A stretch of DNA of 64,000 bases, from NCBI GenBank assembly GCA_002433235.1, contig DJHS01000133.1, positions 1 through 64,000 on the forward strand. Direction: 5' to 3'. Below the pieces are notes generated by a model. The model made no database searches. It was given only the letters and a program-made list of their open reading frames with translations, and was not told the DNA's origin. A program made the translations under genes and the position numbers. This stretch comes from UBA6614 sp002433235 (GTDB lineage: Bacteria; Verrucomicrobiota; Verrucomicrobiia; Limisphaerales; UBA1100). Shown piece after piece: positions 49,532 through 57,815 of this stretch; position 1 is the stretch's first letter; each line of letters begins with the position of its first letter.

Positions 49532-50989
49532 ATGATAAAGAAGTTGCGTTTCGCATGTTCCTTGGCGTTTGCGTTTTTGGTTTCGCAAAATCTCTCGGCC
49601 CAAGGCCCTGTCTTGCCCAAGGCCAACAAGGGCCAACAAGGGCCCACCCGACCAAACATCATCATGATCGTTGCCGACGATCTGGGATATGGTGACTTGG
49701 GCAGTTATGGTCAAAAGTACATCAAGACGCCCTATCTCGACCGGCTGGCGGCCGAAGGCATGCGTTTCACCCATGCCTACGCGGGAGCGCCCATTGGTGG
49801 CGCGGCCCGGGCTTCACTGATGACCGGCCTACACACGGGGCACACATATATTCGCGGCAACAAGAACATTCCGTTGCGCGCGAAGGACATCACCATTGCC
49901 GAGGTGCTGCGGCAGGCGCGTTACAAGACAATCGCCTTGGGCAAGTGGGGTTTGGGACTAGAAAACACCACGGGCGAACCCTTCAAGAAGGGCTTTGAGC
50001 ATTGGGCCGGATTCACCACACAGGAGCATGCGGATAATTATTATCCGCAATTTCTGTGGCGGTTTGAGCCTGGCTTCAAGGGCGTCAACGCCTTTCATGG
50101 TATGGTGCCGATTTATCGCAATCGCGAGGGCCGGCGCGTGGAGTATTCGCAGGATCTCATCACCAAGGCCGCGCTGAATTCCATCCGCATTTATCGACCG
50201 GCGTTTGACAACAAATACCAACCCTTTTTCCTCTACATCTCCTACACTACGCCGCACGCCAACAATGATCTCTTCAGCAAGACTGGCAACGGCATGGAAG
50301 TGCCCCACAACCGGCCATACAGCCAATACCGCTGGCCACTGCCGGAGCGGAACAAAGCGGCCATGATCACCCGGCTGGATGCTGACGTGGGCAAGATCGT
50401 GGACAAAATCGCACAGTACAAGATGGAGAAAGACACCATCATCATTTTCACCAGCGACAATGGCCCGCATGCGGAAGGTGGAGTGAACCCCACATATCTT
50501 GGTAGCGCCGGCCCGTTGCGCGGGATCAAGCGCAGCCTGTACGAGGGCGGCATTCGGGTTCCCCTGATCATCCGCTGGACCGGAAAGACCAAGGCGAACA
50601 CCATCAGCGAACTGCCGGTGGGTGCATGGGATTTCATGCCCACTCTTGCCCAAATTGCCCGTTCACGCGCGCCGCGCGATCTGGATGGCGTCTCTTTCCT
50701 CGCGACACTGCAAGGACTGCCACAAACCCAAAAACATGAGTTCCTCTACTGGGAATTTCACGAGGGAGGCAGCAAGCAGGCGGCGCGGATGGGCGATTGG
50801 AAAGTTGTGCGACCCGCGTTGGGCGACCGGCTGGAGCTGTACAACCTGAAAACAGACATTGGGGAAACCAAAAATGTCGCCGCGCAACATCCGGATGTGA
50901 TTATCAAGTTCGAGAACTTCCTCCGGACCGCGCGCACCCGCTCCACCCACTGGCCGTTGACCAAGGCGACCCCGCCGGGAGGCCGCTAG
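49532..50989 (+). CDS. Secreted sulfatase-family protein without the catalytic Cys/Ser
   Basis: This encodes 485 residues with a signal peptide (MIKKLRFACSLAFAFLVSQNL). Sulfatase fold motifs are present: IIMIVADDLGYGDLGSYG (Asp-Asp metal ligands), IALGKWGLGLE, IIFTSDNGPHAEGG (Asp-Asn) and LYEGGIRVPLIIRW. The catalytic signature C/S-x-P-S-R is replaced by Gly89-Gly-Ala-Ala-Arg93 within GAPIGGAARASLMTGLHTG. Gly89 stands where formylglycine is made, so conventional sulfatase catalysis is not expected unless this is an assembly error. The neighbour is an FGE homologue on the other strand; the stop codons overlap in CTAG. Confidence 0.9.
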   Translation: MIKKLRFACSLAFAFLVSQNLSAQGPVLPKANKGQQGPTRPNIIMIVADDLGYGDLGSYGQKYIKTPYLDRLAAEGMRFTHAYAGAPIGGAARASLMTGLHTGHTYIRGNKNIPLRAKDITIAEVLRQARYKTIALGKWGLGLENTTGEPFKKGFEHWAGFTTQEHADNYYPQFLWRFEPGFKGVNAFHGMVPIYRNREGRRVEYSQDLITKAALNSIRIYRPAFDNKYQPFFLYISYTTPHANNDLFSKTGNGMEVPHNRPYSQYRWPLPERNKAAMITRLDADVGKIVDKIAQYKMEKDTIIIFTSDNGPHAEGGVNPTYLGSAGPLRGIKRSLYEGGIRVPLIIRWTGKTKANTISELPVGAWDFMPTLAQIARSRAPRDLDGVSFLATLQGLPQTQKHEFLYWEFHEGGSKQAARMGDWKVVRPALGDRLELYNLKTDIGETKNVAAQHPDVIIKFENFLRTARTRSTHWPLTKATPPGGR

Positions 50990-52008
50990 GGATTTTTCGG
51001 GGGGGGCGGAAAGCCTGAGGCCACACAGCGAAAGCCGGCGTGGGACAGGCCGGTATCCGGTGAGGTTTTCATCCGATGGCTGGGACGGAAAGCTCCGCAA
51101 TAGAGGTCTGTACACATGAAGGAGCCCCCCCGTTGCACACGCTTCCACACACCGGGCTCATTGGGGTCGTGACTCGTCTTGGGGCCTGGCGGATTCTTGG
51201 CTGGGCTGTTTTTGTAATAGTCAGGCGTGTACCAGTCCGCACACCATTCCCAGACATTGCCGGACATGTCGAAAATTCCATAGCCGTTGGCGGGAAATGA
51301 CCCCACCGGGGCCGTTAGCCGAAAACCATCATTGGCCGTGTTCTCGACAGGAAAGCGTCCCTGCCATGTATTGGCCATTTGCTTGCCCTTCGGCGTCAAC
51401 TCGTTGCCCCAACAAAACTCATTGCCCGCCAAGCCACCCCGGGCGGCATATTCCCATTCCGCCTCAGTAGGCAGTCTTTTGCCCGCCCACTTGGCGTAGG
51501 CAAAGGCATCGTACCACGCCACATGGACAACGGGGTGCTTCTCGCGGCCGCGCAAAGTGGAACCCGGCCCTTCCGGATGCCGCCAACTGGCCCCCGGCAC
51601 ATAACGCCACCATTGAAGAAAGGCATTGTGCGCGCGCAATTGCTGAACGGGGATTGGTCGCGGCGGCGGTGTGAAAACGATCGCCCCCGCCTTCAGCTCG
51701 GAGGCCGGCACGCCGGGAAAATCCTTGGGATCCGGCTTGCGCTCAGCGATGGTCACGTATCCCGTGGCCTTGATAAAGCGGCCGAACTCCTCGTTTGTCA
51801 CCTCGTGCGCGTCCATCCAGAACCCGTCCAAGGCCACCTTGTGAATCGGCTTCGCGTCTTCCTCCCCCTTGTTCGTACCCATCTGGAATTCCCCGGCGGG
51901 AATCCACACCATGCCCTTGGTGTCGAACGGCCGCTTGGCTTCCTGAGCCACAGCCATCCACAAACAGACTAATCCAAACAAGGCAATAAAAGTCCTTCGA
52001 GTTTGCAT
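50986..52008 (-). CDS. Formylglycine-generating enzyme (SUMF1/FGE) family protein
   Basis: This encodes 340 residues with a signal-like N-terminus (MQTRRTFIALFGLVCLWMAV). The family core is MVWIPAGEFQMGTNKGEEDA, DGFWMDAHEVTNEEFGRFI, LPTEAEWEYAARGGL and DMSGNVWEWCADWY. The closing motif RGGSFMCTDLYCGAFR has Cys299 and Cys304, matching the active-site pair of true aerobic FGE. Such enzymes convert the sulfatase CxPSR cysteine into formylglycine. The adjacent sulfatase lacks that target, so any client must lie elsewhere. It may be an exported form. Confidence 0.88.
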   Translation of the reverse strand: MQTRRTFIALFGLVCLWMAVAQEAKRPFDTKGMVWIPAGEFQMGTNKGEEDAKPIHKVALDGFWMDAHEVTNEEFGRFIKATGYVTIAERKPDPKDFPGVPASELKAGAIVFTPPPRPIPVQQLRAHNAFLQWWRYVPGASWRHPEGPGSTLRGREKHPVVHVAWYDAFAYAKWAGKRLPTEAEWEYAARGGLAGNEFCWGNELTPKGKQMANTWQGRFPVENTANDGFRLTAPVGSFPANGYGIFDMSGNVWEWCADWYTPDYYKNSPAKNPPGPKTSHDPNEPGVWKRVQRGGSFMCTDLYCGAFRPSHRMKTSPDTGLSHAGFRCVASGFPPPPKNP

Positions 52009-52053
52009 ATCAGGAACCCCTCAAGGCTACGCCACCAACACGCATGCGCCAAG

Positions 52054-52263
52054 TCATTGTTTGCCAGTAGCGTTGCCGGAAGCCGTTGCGTTGTTGCCCT
52101 GCTGCGCCTTCATCTTGTCTGTCGCCTCCCGAATGCGCTTCACTTCCGCCACCGCGCCGAGCATCCACACATACATGAGTACCATCCCCAACAGGACAAA
52201 TCCCGCCAACCACCAAGGCCAGCGGTAACTGCGTATCCGCGGTTGCTCTCCTTCTTCCGGCAC
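52054..52263 (-). CDS. Small single-helix membrane protein
   Basis: This encodes 69 residues from a GTG at 52263. A basic/Trp-rich N-terminus (EEGEQPRIRSYRWPWW) precedes one helix (LAGFVLLGMVLMYVWMLG) and a charged tail with Asn/Ala/Gln repeats (QQGNNATASGNATG). No family is recognised. It lies 45 bases downstream of the FGE gene's start, so it is upstream in transcription and could be cotranscribed with it. Confidence 0.5.
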   Translation of the reverse strand: MPEEGEQPRIRSYRWPWWLAGFVLLGMVLMYVWMLGAVAEVKRIREATDKMKAQQGNNATASGNATGKQ

Positions 52264-52328
52264 CGGCCTTGCCTAGCAGAACCGCCCGTCGTTGGCAAAA
52301 CCATTGGCGCATGGCACACTCCACGCCC

Positions 52329-53027
52329 ATGCCGGAAACGCCACCACTCCAGCCGGGCACGCTGTATCTTGTTGCCACCCCCATCGGCAACTTGGAGGAC
52401 ATCACCCTGCGCGCCCTGCGCGTGCTGCGTGAATGCGATATCGTAGCCGCAGAGGACACTCGCCGTGCCCGGCAACTGCTGAAACTCTTTGAAATCAGCA
52501 AACCCACCCTCAGTTGCCATCAGTTCAACGAAGTCCGACGCAGCGCTGGAATACTTCGCCGCCTGGAAAATGGCGAAATCATTGCCTTAATCAGTGACGC
52601 TGGCACGCCCGGCATCAGTGATCCCGGCGAGCGCCTTGTCCGCGCCGTGCTAGCCGCAGGCCATCGAGTAGAGCCCGTTCCCGGTCCCTGCGCCGCCGTT
52701 GCCGCACTGGCCGCCGCGGGCCTGCCCACGGATCAGTTCTTTTTCGCCGGCTTCCCGCCCCACAAATCCGGCCAACGCCGCAACCGCCTCGTGGCCTTGG
52801 CGGCCGTGCCCGGGACTCTGGTGTTCTATGAATCCCCGCATCGTATCCTCAAATTTCTCAGCGAATTAAACGAGATTTGGCCCGCATGCCCGGTTGTGGT
52901 TGGCCGGGAAATCACCAAGAAATTTGAGGAATTTCTGCGCGGCACAGCAGGAGAAATTTTGGCACAAATGGAAAAAACCAAGACGCGTGGTGAATTCGTC
53001 GTTTTGGCCGGCGAACCCCGCGCCTGA
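52329..53027 (+). CDS. rsmI: 16S rRNA (cytidine1402-2'-O)-methyltransferase RsmI
   Basis: This encodes 232 residues from ATG 52329; the ATG at 52311 would add 6. The SPOUT-unrelated tetrapyrrole-methylase fold is clear: TLYLVATPIGNLEDITLRAL, CDIVAAEDTRRARQLL, ALISDAGTPGISDPGERLVR, PGPCAAVAALAAAGLPTDQF, FAGFPPHKSGQRR, FYESPHRILKFLSEL and CPVVVGREITKKFEEFLRG. It uses SAM to 2'-O-methylate C1402 in the decoding centre. It ends soon after GEFVVLAGE, so the extra C-terminal domain of longer homologues is missing. Confidence 0.95.
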   Translation: MPETPPLQPGTLYLVATPIGNLEDITLRALRVLRECDIVAAEDTRRARQLLKLFEISKPTLSCHQFNEVRRSAGILRRLENGEIIALISDAGTPGISDPGERLVRAVLAAGHRVEPVPGPCAAVAALAAAGLPTDQFFFAGFPPHKSGQRRNRLVALAAVPGTLVFYESPHRILKFLSELNEIWPACPVVVGREITKKFEEFLRGTAGEILAQMEKTKTRGEFVVLAGEPRA

Positions 53028-53077
53028 CCAATTTGCTTGTCATCCCCTGCCCGGCCCGGTCAAATCCCGCGCGTTCG

Positions 53078-53332
53078 ATGAGTAAACGACTTTACGTGGG
53101 CAACATTTCCTACTCGGCGACGGCCGATGAACTTCGCACGCATTTTGCCAACGCCGGCGGCGTGGACGCTGTCGACCGCCTGACCGAAAGACGCACCGGC
53201 CGCAACCGCGGTTTTTGTTTCATCGAGATGGAATCGCCTCAAGCTGCGCAGAACGCTGTCGACCGGTTGAATGGAGTCGCATTTCAGGAGCGCAACCTAC
53301 GCGTGACCCTGGCCCGACCCAACGACGAATAA
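53078..53332 (+). CDS. RNA-binding protein with one RRM
   Basis: This encodes 84 residues from ATG 53078: one RNA recognition motif with RNP2 (RLYVGNISYS) and RNP1 (RNRGFCFIEM). The middle (DRLTERRTG) and the end (FQERNLRVTLARPNDE) are as in cyanobacterial/planctomycete-type Rbp proteins. It binds single-stranded RNA; role uncertain. It lies 50 bases after rsmI and converges on the glcD-like gene. Confidence 0.9.
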   Translation: MSKRLYVGNISYSATADELRTHFANAGGVDAVDRLTERRTGRNRGFCFIEMESPQAAQNAVDRLNGVAFQERNLRVTLARPNDE

Positions 53333-53348
53333 CCCGGGGCAATCCATC

Positions 53349-54716
53349 CTAGACAAATTTCCCCGGGTTCAAGATTCCCTTCGGATCCAGCGCCTTCTTC
53401 ACCGCACGATGCACCGCGCGGGATTCTTGAGATACGGCCAAGGGCCACCACGGCTTCTTGGCAATGCCGACCCCGTGTTCCCCTGTGATCGAGCCCCCCA
53501 AATCCAGTACGCCCTTGAACAATTCATCCAGTGCCGCGTTGCACCGCTTCTGGAATCCCGGTTTGGATTCATCCAGCATCAGGTTGACATGAATATTTCC
53601 ATCCCCAGCGTGACCGAAACACGCCACCGCCATTCCATGCCGCCGCTGCAGGCGCGACGCCAGCTGAAAAAGGGCCTCTACTTGGCCCCGGGGCACAACC
53701 ACATCCTGATTAATTTTGGTCAGGCCCGTGTCCCGCAGCGAATACGAAAATTCCCGCCGAACCGCCCATACCTTTTCACACGCAACAGCACCCAAGGCGC
53801 GGCGCAAAAAAACCGGCTTGTTTCCCTTGGCCAACCGCTCCAGCCCGCGCAATTCCGAGCGCACGGATGACTCCTGCCCATCCATCTCCACAATCAAATG
53901 CGCTTTGCAGCCGCCAAACATTCGTGTCCCTGTTCGATCACGCGCCGCCGCCAGTGTAAATTCATCCGCCAATTCCACGGCACTCGGCAGAAACCCTTCC
54001 GCGAACAAGGCCCGGACCGTGCGCGCCGCGGCCTTCATGGTTTTAAATCCTACCGAGAGGCCAGCCCTGTAAGGCGGCAACGGCAACAACTTCAGGGTTG
54101 CCTCCGTCACCACCCCGAGCAATCCCTCTGATCCTGTGAATAGCCTCGCGAAATCGAAGCCCGTTGCATCCTTGTGTGTTCGTCCGCCAAATCGAACCAT
54201 ATCCCCCGAGGCAAGAACCACCTGCAGACCCAGGACATAGTCCCGCGTCACCCCATACTTCACACTTCGTGGTCCGCCTGCGTTGGTGGCAATGTTGCCA
54301 CCGATGCTGCAATTGGAACGGCTCGCGGGATCGGGTGGATAGTAAAGCCCCACCGACTCCACCCGTTCCTGCAGCGTGGCGGTGATGACGCCCGGCTGCA
54401 CCACGGCCACAAAATCGCGCCCACTGATTTCCTTGATGCGCCTCAATCTCGTCAAAGAAAGCGCAATACCACCCCGCAGGGGCACACATCCCCCCACATA
54501 GCCAAACCCCGCGCCACGTGCCGTCACGGGAATTTGATTTCGCGAAGCATGTTTTAATATTCGGGAAACAGCCGCCACACTTCGCGGCAACGCCACGGCC
54601 TCAGGCATTCCCGTCGCAAACCATTTGTCCCCCGCGTGCTCTTTGCGGGTGCGTTCGTCCAAGCGCAATTCCCCGGGGCCAAGCAACTGTTGCAGGCGTT
54701 TCAGTGCGCGGCTCAT
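53349..54716 (-). CDS. glcD: FAD-linked oxidase, glycolate oxidase GlcD-like
   Basis: This encodes 455 residues. FAD-binding (PCMH) region: VTARGAGFGYVGGCVPLRGG, PGVITATLQERVESVGLYYP, CSIGGNIATNAGGPRSVKYG. C-terminal FAD-oxidase region: AVACFGHAGDGNIHVNLML (substrate/FAD His) and GGSITGEHGVGIAKK. The family covers glycolate oxidase subunit D and D-lactate dehydrogenase; the choice cannot be made by eye. Partner genes glcE/glcF are absent nearby. Its start overlaps the DUF2007 gene by 4 bases, so it is translationally coupled to the mla genes. Confidence 0.85.
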   Translation of the reverse strand: MSRALKRLQQLLGPGELRLDERTRKEHAGDKWFATGMPEAVALPRSVAAVSRILKHASRNQIPVTARGAGFGYVGGCVPLRGGIALSLTRLRRIKEISGRDFVAVVQPGVITATLQERVESVGLYYPPDPASRSNCSIGGNIATNAGGPRSVKYGVTRDYVLGLQVVLASGDMVRFGGRTHKDATGFDFARLFTGSEGLLGVVTEATLKLLPLPPYRAGLSVGFKTMKAAARTVRALFAEGFLPSAVELADEFTLAAARDRTGTRMFGGCKAHLIVEMDGQESSVRSELRGLERLAKGNKPVFLRRALGAVACEKVWAVRREFSYSLRDTGLTKINQDVVVPRGQVEALFQLASRLQRRHGMAVACFGHAGDGNIHVNLMLDESKPGFQKRCNAALDELFKGVLDLGGSITGEHGVGIAKKPWWPLAVSQESRAVHRAVKKALDPKGILNPGKFV

Positions 54717-54928
54717 GCCTCTTCCTCCAAGAGAACACGCGCTTCGCCAGCCTGAGAGAATGGCACTTCAACGCGAACACCCGCGGGTTCCAGCGACAGA
54801 CCTCCGCCCATCACAGTGCTAATTTCATTCTGAACAATAGCTGCGATTCCCGCCGCACGAAGACGGGAGCAAACCAACTGCGCCTCGGCCGCGTTGGCGG
54901 TTTTGAAGACGGCTACCGGCTCCATCAT
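54713..54928 (-). CDS. DUF2007 putative signal-transducing protein
   Basis: This encodes 71 residues with the DUF2007 pattern: VAVFKTANAAEAQLVCSRL, GIAAIVQNEIST and a closing RVEVPFSQAGEARVLLEE. Members are short alpha/beta proteins of unknown role, sometimes fused to or beside transporters. ATGA overlaps on both sides (mlaD upstream, glcD-like downstream) show that it belongs to the operon. Confidence 0.85.
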   Translation of the reverse strand: MMEPVAVFKTANAAEAQLVCSRLRAAGIAAIVQNEISTVMGGGLSLEPAGVRVEVPFSQAGEARVLLEEEA

Positions 54929-56235
54929 TTCTCAAGCCGGGACTTGGGTCGAAAGATGCGCGGGGGGGTGCGTTCGGATCGTTCGCCCTTCCAGAGAATA
55001 CCGTACTCGTTGAGATTACTCACTAGGGTGGACATCCGCAGCGAGGTGTGGCTGAAATTCGTGACCATCTGCGCAAAGTCCGCCTTCATTTTTTTATCCT
55101 GAAACAGTCCCCCGGCAAGGCCTTCGCCTCTTTCAAACAAGGCGATCACCTTGCCGATGTTGCCGGTTGCCTGCTTCAAATTCATGCTAACCTCGCGCGC
55201 GTTGGTCACAATGTCTTTGATGCTCTCACTGTTGTCCACGACTGACTTCTCAACCTGTTCAGCAGTTTTGTCCAGCCGCGCCGTAAGTTGCTGTACATTA
55301 CGAATCGTTTGCTCCACCACCACACGGTTTGTCGCCACCGTCTGTTCCACACTTGTGGCGGCCCGCTGCACGGAACCGGATGCCTTGGCCGCGTTTTCCA
55401 TGACCTTGGCCAGTTGCGGCTGGGCGTCGGCAACGACTTTTTCCAACTGCCCAACGGTCTTGTCCATCGACTCGGTGGTCTTCTTTAAATCCGAAAACAA
55501 GGCGGCCACGTTCGGCGCATTGGTTGCCACCAGTGACTGGATTTGGCCGGCTGTAGCTTCCACACGCTCTGCCACAGAGATTCCACGCTGGGCAATGTTG
55601 GTCATTTGCTCGGTCACCAAAACCATTCGCTCGGAAAACATCTTCACTTCGCCGGACACGTCATGCACATTGGCAATCGTGGCGTTCAAGTTGGACAACG
55701 TGTTTCCGCTCAATAGATCCTGATCCACCCGATGCACCATGTTGGAAAAAGTGCCCACCAGCCCATCAAGCTTCATGACCATCCCATCCACGCGCTCCAC
55801 CAGCCCTTCCGCTTTCTCCCCAATACGCTCCAAGCTCATGGATTCCCGTGCGACCACATGGCCGTCCATTTCCAGCTTTGACCCACGATTGTTCGTGGGT
55901 GACACCGAGACATACTGATCCCCCATCAAGCCCACCGAGGCCACCGCAAATTCGTCATTTTCGTGGACGCGATAACGGTCGAAAATTCTGAGGAAAATCC
56001 ACACGTTGCCGTCATCCTGTAGTTCCACCTTATTGACATAGCCAATGCGAACCCCAGACATGACAACATTCGCATGATCCACCAAGTTGCCCGCCGACTG
56101 GGTTTCCATGACCACCGTGTAGGTTTCGGCCAAGCCCATGCGGGTCTCACTGAAACGAATGGCGAGTGCCGCCGCCAACGCCAGACAAACCACCATGAAC
56201 AAGCCCACTTTCAATTCCAGCCGGCTGCTGCTCAT
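54925..56235 (-). CDS. mlaD: MlaD-type MCE protein
   Basis: This encodes 436 residues. One N-terminal helix (VGLFMVVCLALAAALAIRFS) is followed by the MCE domain (about 38-120: SAGNLVDHANVVMSGVRIGY, VHENDEFAVASVGLMGDQYV) and a long coiled-coil region (about 150-400, with repeated Val/Glu/Gln/Thr heptads). It is longer than the E. coli MlaD (about 180 residues), as in the Mce/PqiB-like tunnel proteins. With MlaE and MlaF it forms the inner membrane complex for phospholipid trafficking between membranes. Confidence 0.9.
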   Translation of the reverse strand: MSSSRLELKVGLFMVVCLALAAALAIRFSETRMGLAETYTVVMETQSAGNLVDHANVVMSGVRIGYVNKVELQDDGNVWIFLRIFDRYRVHENDEFAVASVGLMGDQYVSVSPTNNRGSKLEMDGHVVARESMSLERIGEKAEGLVERVDGMVMKLDGLVGTFSNMVHRVDQDLLSGNTLSNLNATIANVHDVSGEVKMFSERMVLVTEQMTNIAQRGISVAERVEATAGQIQSLVATNAPNVAALFSDLKKTTESMDKTVGQLEKVVADAQPQLAKVMENAAKASGSVQRAATSVEQTVATNRVVVEQTIRNVQQLTARLDKTAEQVEKSVVDNSESIKDIVTNAREVSMNLKQATGNIGKVIALFERGEGLAGGLFQDKKMKADFAQMVTNFSHTSLRMSTLVSNLNEYGILWKGERSERTPPRIFRPKSRLEK

Positions 56236-56978
56236 GCGAATTCCACCTCCTTCAAGTCGGCCTCTCCCTTGATAAACCGGCTCACCACCGGGTCTCTCGA
56301 CATGAAAACATTTTCCGCCGTGTCGTCGAGATAAATCCTTCCACCATGCAGATAGAGCACCCTTTCACCCAGACGTCGGGCCGTGCGCATGTCATGCGTC
56401 ACCACCAGTGTCGTGGCGTGCAGTCGCTCATTCACACGCATCATCAACTGGTCAATGCTATCCGACACCATCGGGTCCAACCCGGTGGTCGGCTCGTCAT
56501 AAAGGATAATCTCAGGCCGGTGCACAATGGCGCGGGCAAGGCCCACGCGCTTTTTCATGCCGCCTGAAAGTTCAGCTGGAAGCTTGGCTTCAATCCCCGG
56601 CAACTCCACCAGCTCCAGCACCTCGGCCACACGATCGCCAATGTCTCTGGCGGTCAAATCCTCGCGTCCCAGTGAAAAGGCAATGTTTTCGGCCACGGTC
56701 AGGGAATCAAACAATGCTGCTCCTTGGAACAGCATGCCAAACCGGCTGCGAATGGGCAAAAGCTCCCTTTCTGACAACGGCACCAAGTCCTGGTCATCCA
56801 AGCGCACCTCGCCGGCATCCGGTTTCATCAATGCAGCCAGATGCTTGACCAGCACACTTTTACCCACACCGCTGCGGCCAATGACCGCGACGGATTCCCC
56901 GGACTCCAGTGCAAAACTGATCCCATCCAGCACGGTTTGCGTGCCGAAGCGCTTGGTTAAATTGCGAACCTCAATCAT
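56232..56978 (-). CDS. mlaF: MlaF-type ABC transporter ATP-binding protein
   Basis: This encodes 248 residues from ATG 56978. Walker A is VIGRSGVGKSVLVKH, the signature is LSGGMKKRVGLARAI, Walker B is EIILYDEPTTGLDP and the H-loop VVTHDMRT. Start by 4-base overlap with mlaE and stop by 4-base overlap with mlaD. It energises the MlaE permease. A longer frame to 57056 is unlikely. Confidence 0.95.
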   Translation of the reverse strand: MIEVRNLTKRFGTQTVLDGISFALESGESVAVIGRSGVGKSVLVKHLAALMKPDAGEVRLDDQDLVPLSERELLPIRSRFGMLFQGAALFDSLTVAENIAFSLGREDLTARDIGDRVAEVLELVELPGIEAKLPAELSGGMKKRVGLARAIVHRPEIILYDEPTTGLDPMVSDSIDQLMMRVNERLHATTLVVTHDMRTARRLGERVLYLHGGRIYLDDTAENVFMSRDPVVSRFIKGEADLKEVEFA

Positions 56979-57763
56979 CCCCACATTCCCAGTGACATAA
57001 AAAATTTTCGGAGGAACAGCGTCAGGAAAAAATTGGAGATAAGGATTGTGATGCAAGAGTGTACCACCGCCTGATTGGTGGCGCGTCCCACGCCTTCAGC
57101 GCCTTGACCGCAATTGAGTCCCCGATAACAGCCAATGACGGAAATAACCGCACCAAAAAAGACGGACTTGATCAATCCCGCCCATAGGTCAATGGGGTCG
57201 GTGAAGAACGCCATATGCTTGATTGAGTAGGCCCCATCCATACCCAGAAGTGTCGTACCCACCACATAAGCACACACAATGCCCACAGACACGGCGATCA
57301 CCGTGAGCAGCGGCATGGCAATGACCGTCGCCAACACGCGCGGCACAACCAAATGATCCACCGGGTGTGTAGCCATGGTGCGCAGCGCGTCAATCTGCTC
57401 GGTCACGCGCATGGTGCCCAGTTCCGCGGTGATGGCCGCCCCGATGCGCCCGGCCACCATCAACCCCGCCAGCACGGGGCCCATCTCACCCGTCATGGCC
57501 ACGCTGACCACCGCCAATGCGGAAGAACCCATGTCCACTTTTTCAAACTGAAAAAAAGTCTGCGCGCAAAGCACCATGCCCGCGAAGCCGCCCGTGATGA
57601 GAACCACCGACTGGGACTTGACCCCAATGAAATGAAGTTGCCGAACCACCTCGCGAAGATTCGGACGCACCGTGGCCAAGCTGCGCAGCACCTCTCCCCC
57701 CATCAAGGTGATGCGCCCCAAGCCCAGCACGAATTGTGTCAACACACCCGTGGCTTCGTTCAT
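56975..57763 (-). CDS. mlaE: MlaE-type ABC transporter permease
   Basis: This encodes 262 residues, all-helical. MlaE family motifs: LHFIGVKSQSVVLITGGFAG, MGPVLAGLMVAGRIGAAITA, ELGTMRVTEQIDALRTMATH (coupling helix region), and the closing CYRGLNCGQGAEGVGRATNQ. It forms the permease dimer in the inner membrane that moves phospholipids together with MlaF and MlaD. It follows clpC by 52 bases. Confidence 0.95.
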   Translation of the reverse strand: MNEATGVLTQFVLGLGRITLMGGEVLRSLATVRPNLREVVRQLHFIGVKSQSVVLITGGFAGMVLCAQTFFQFEKVDMGSSALAVVSVAMTGEMGPVLAGLMVAGRIGAAITAELGTMRVTEQIDALRTMATHPVDHLVVPRVLATVIAMPLLTVIAVSVGIVCAYVVGTTLLGMDGAYSIKHMAFFTDPIDLWAGLIKSVFFGAVISVIGCYRGLNCGQGAEGVGRATNQAVVHSCITILISNFFLTLFLRKFFMSLGMWG

Positions 57764-57815
57764 GATTTGAACAATCTACCTCCCCTTCCCGAAAATGCAC
57801 GCCACACGGCGCTCT

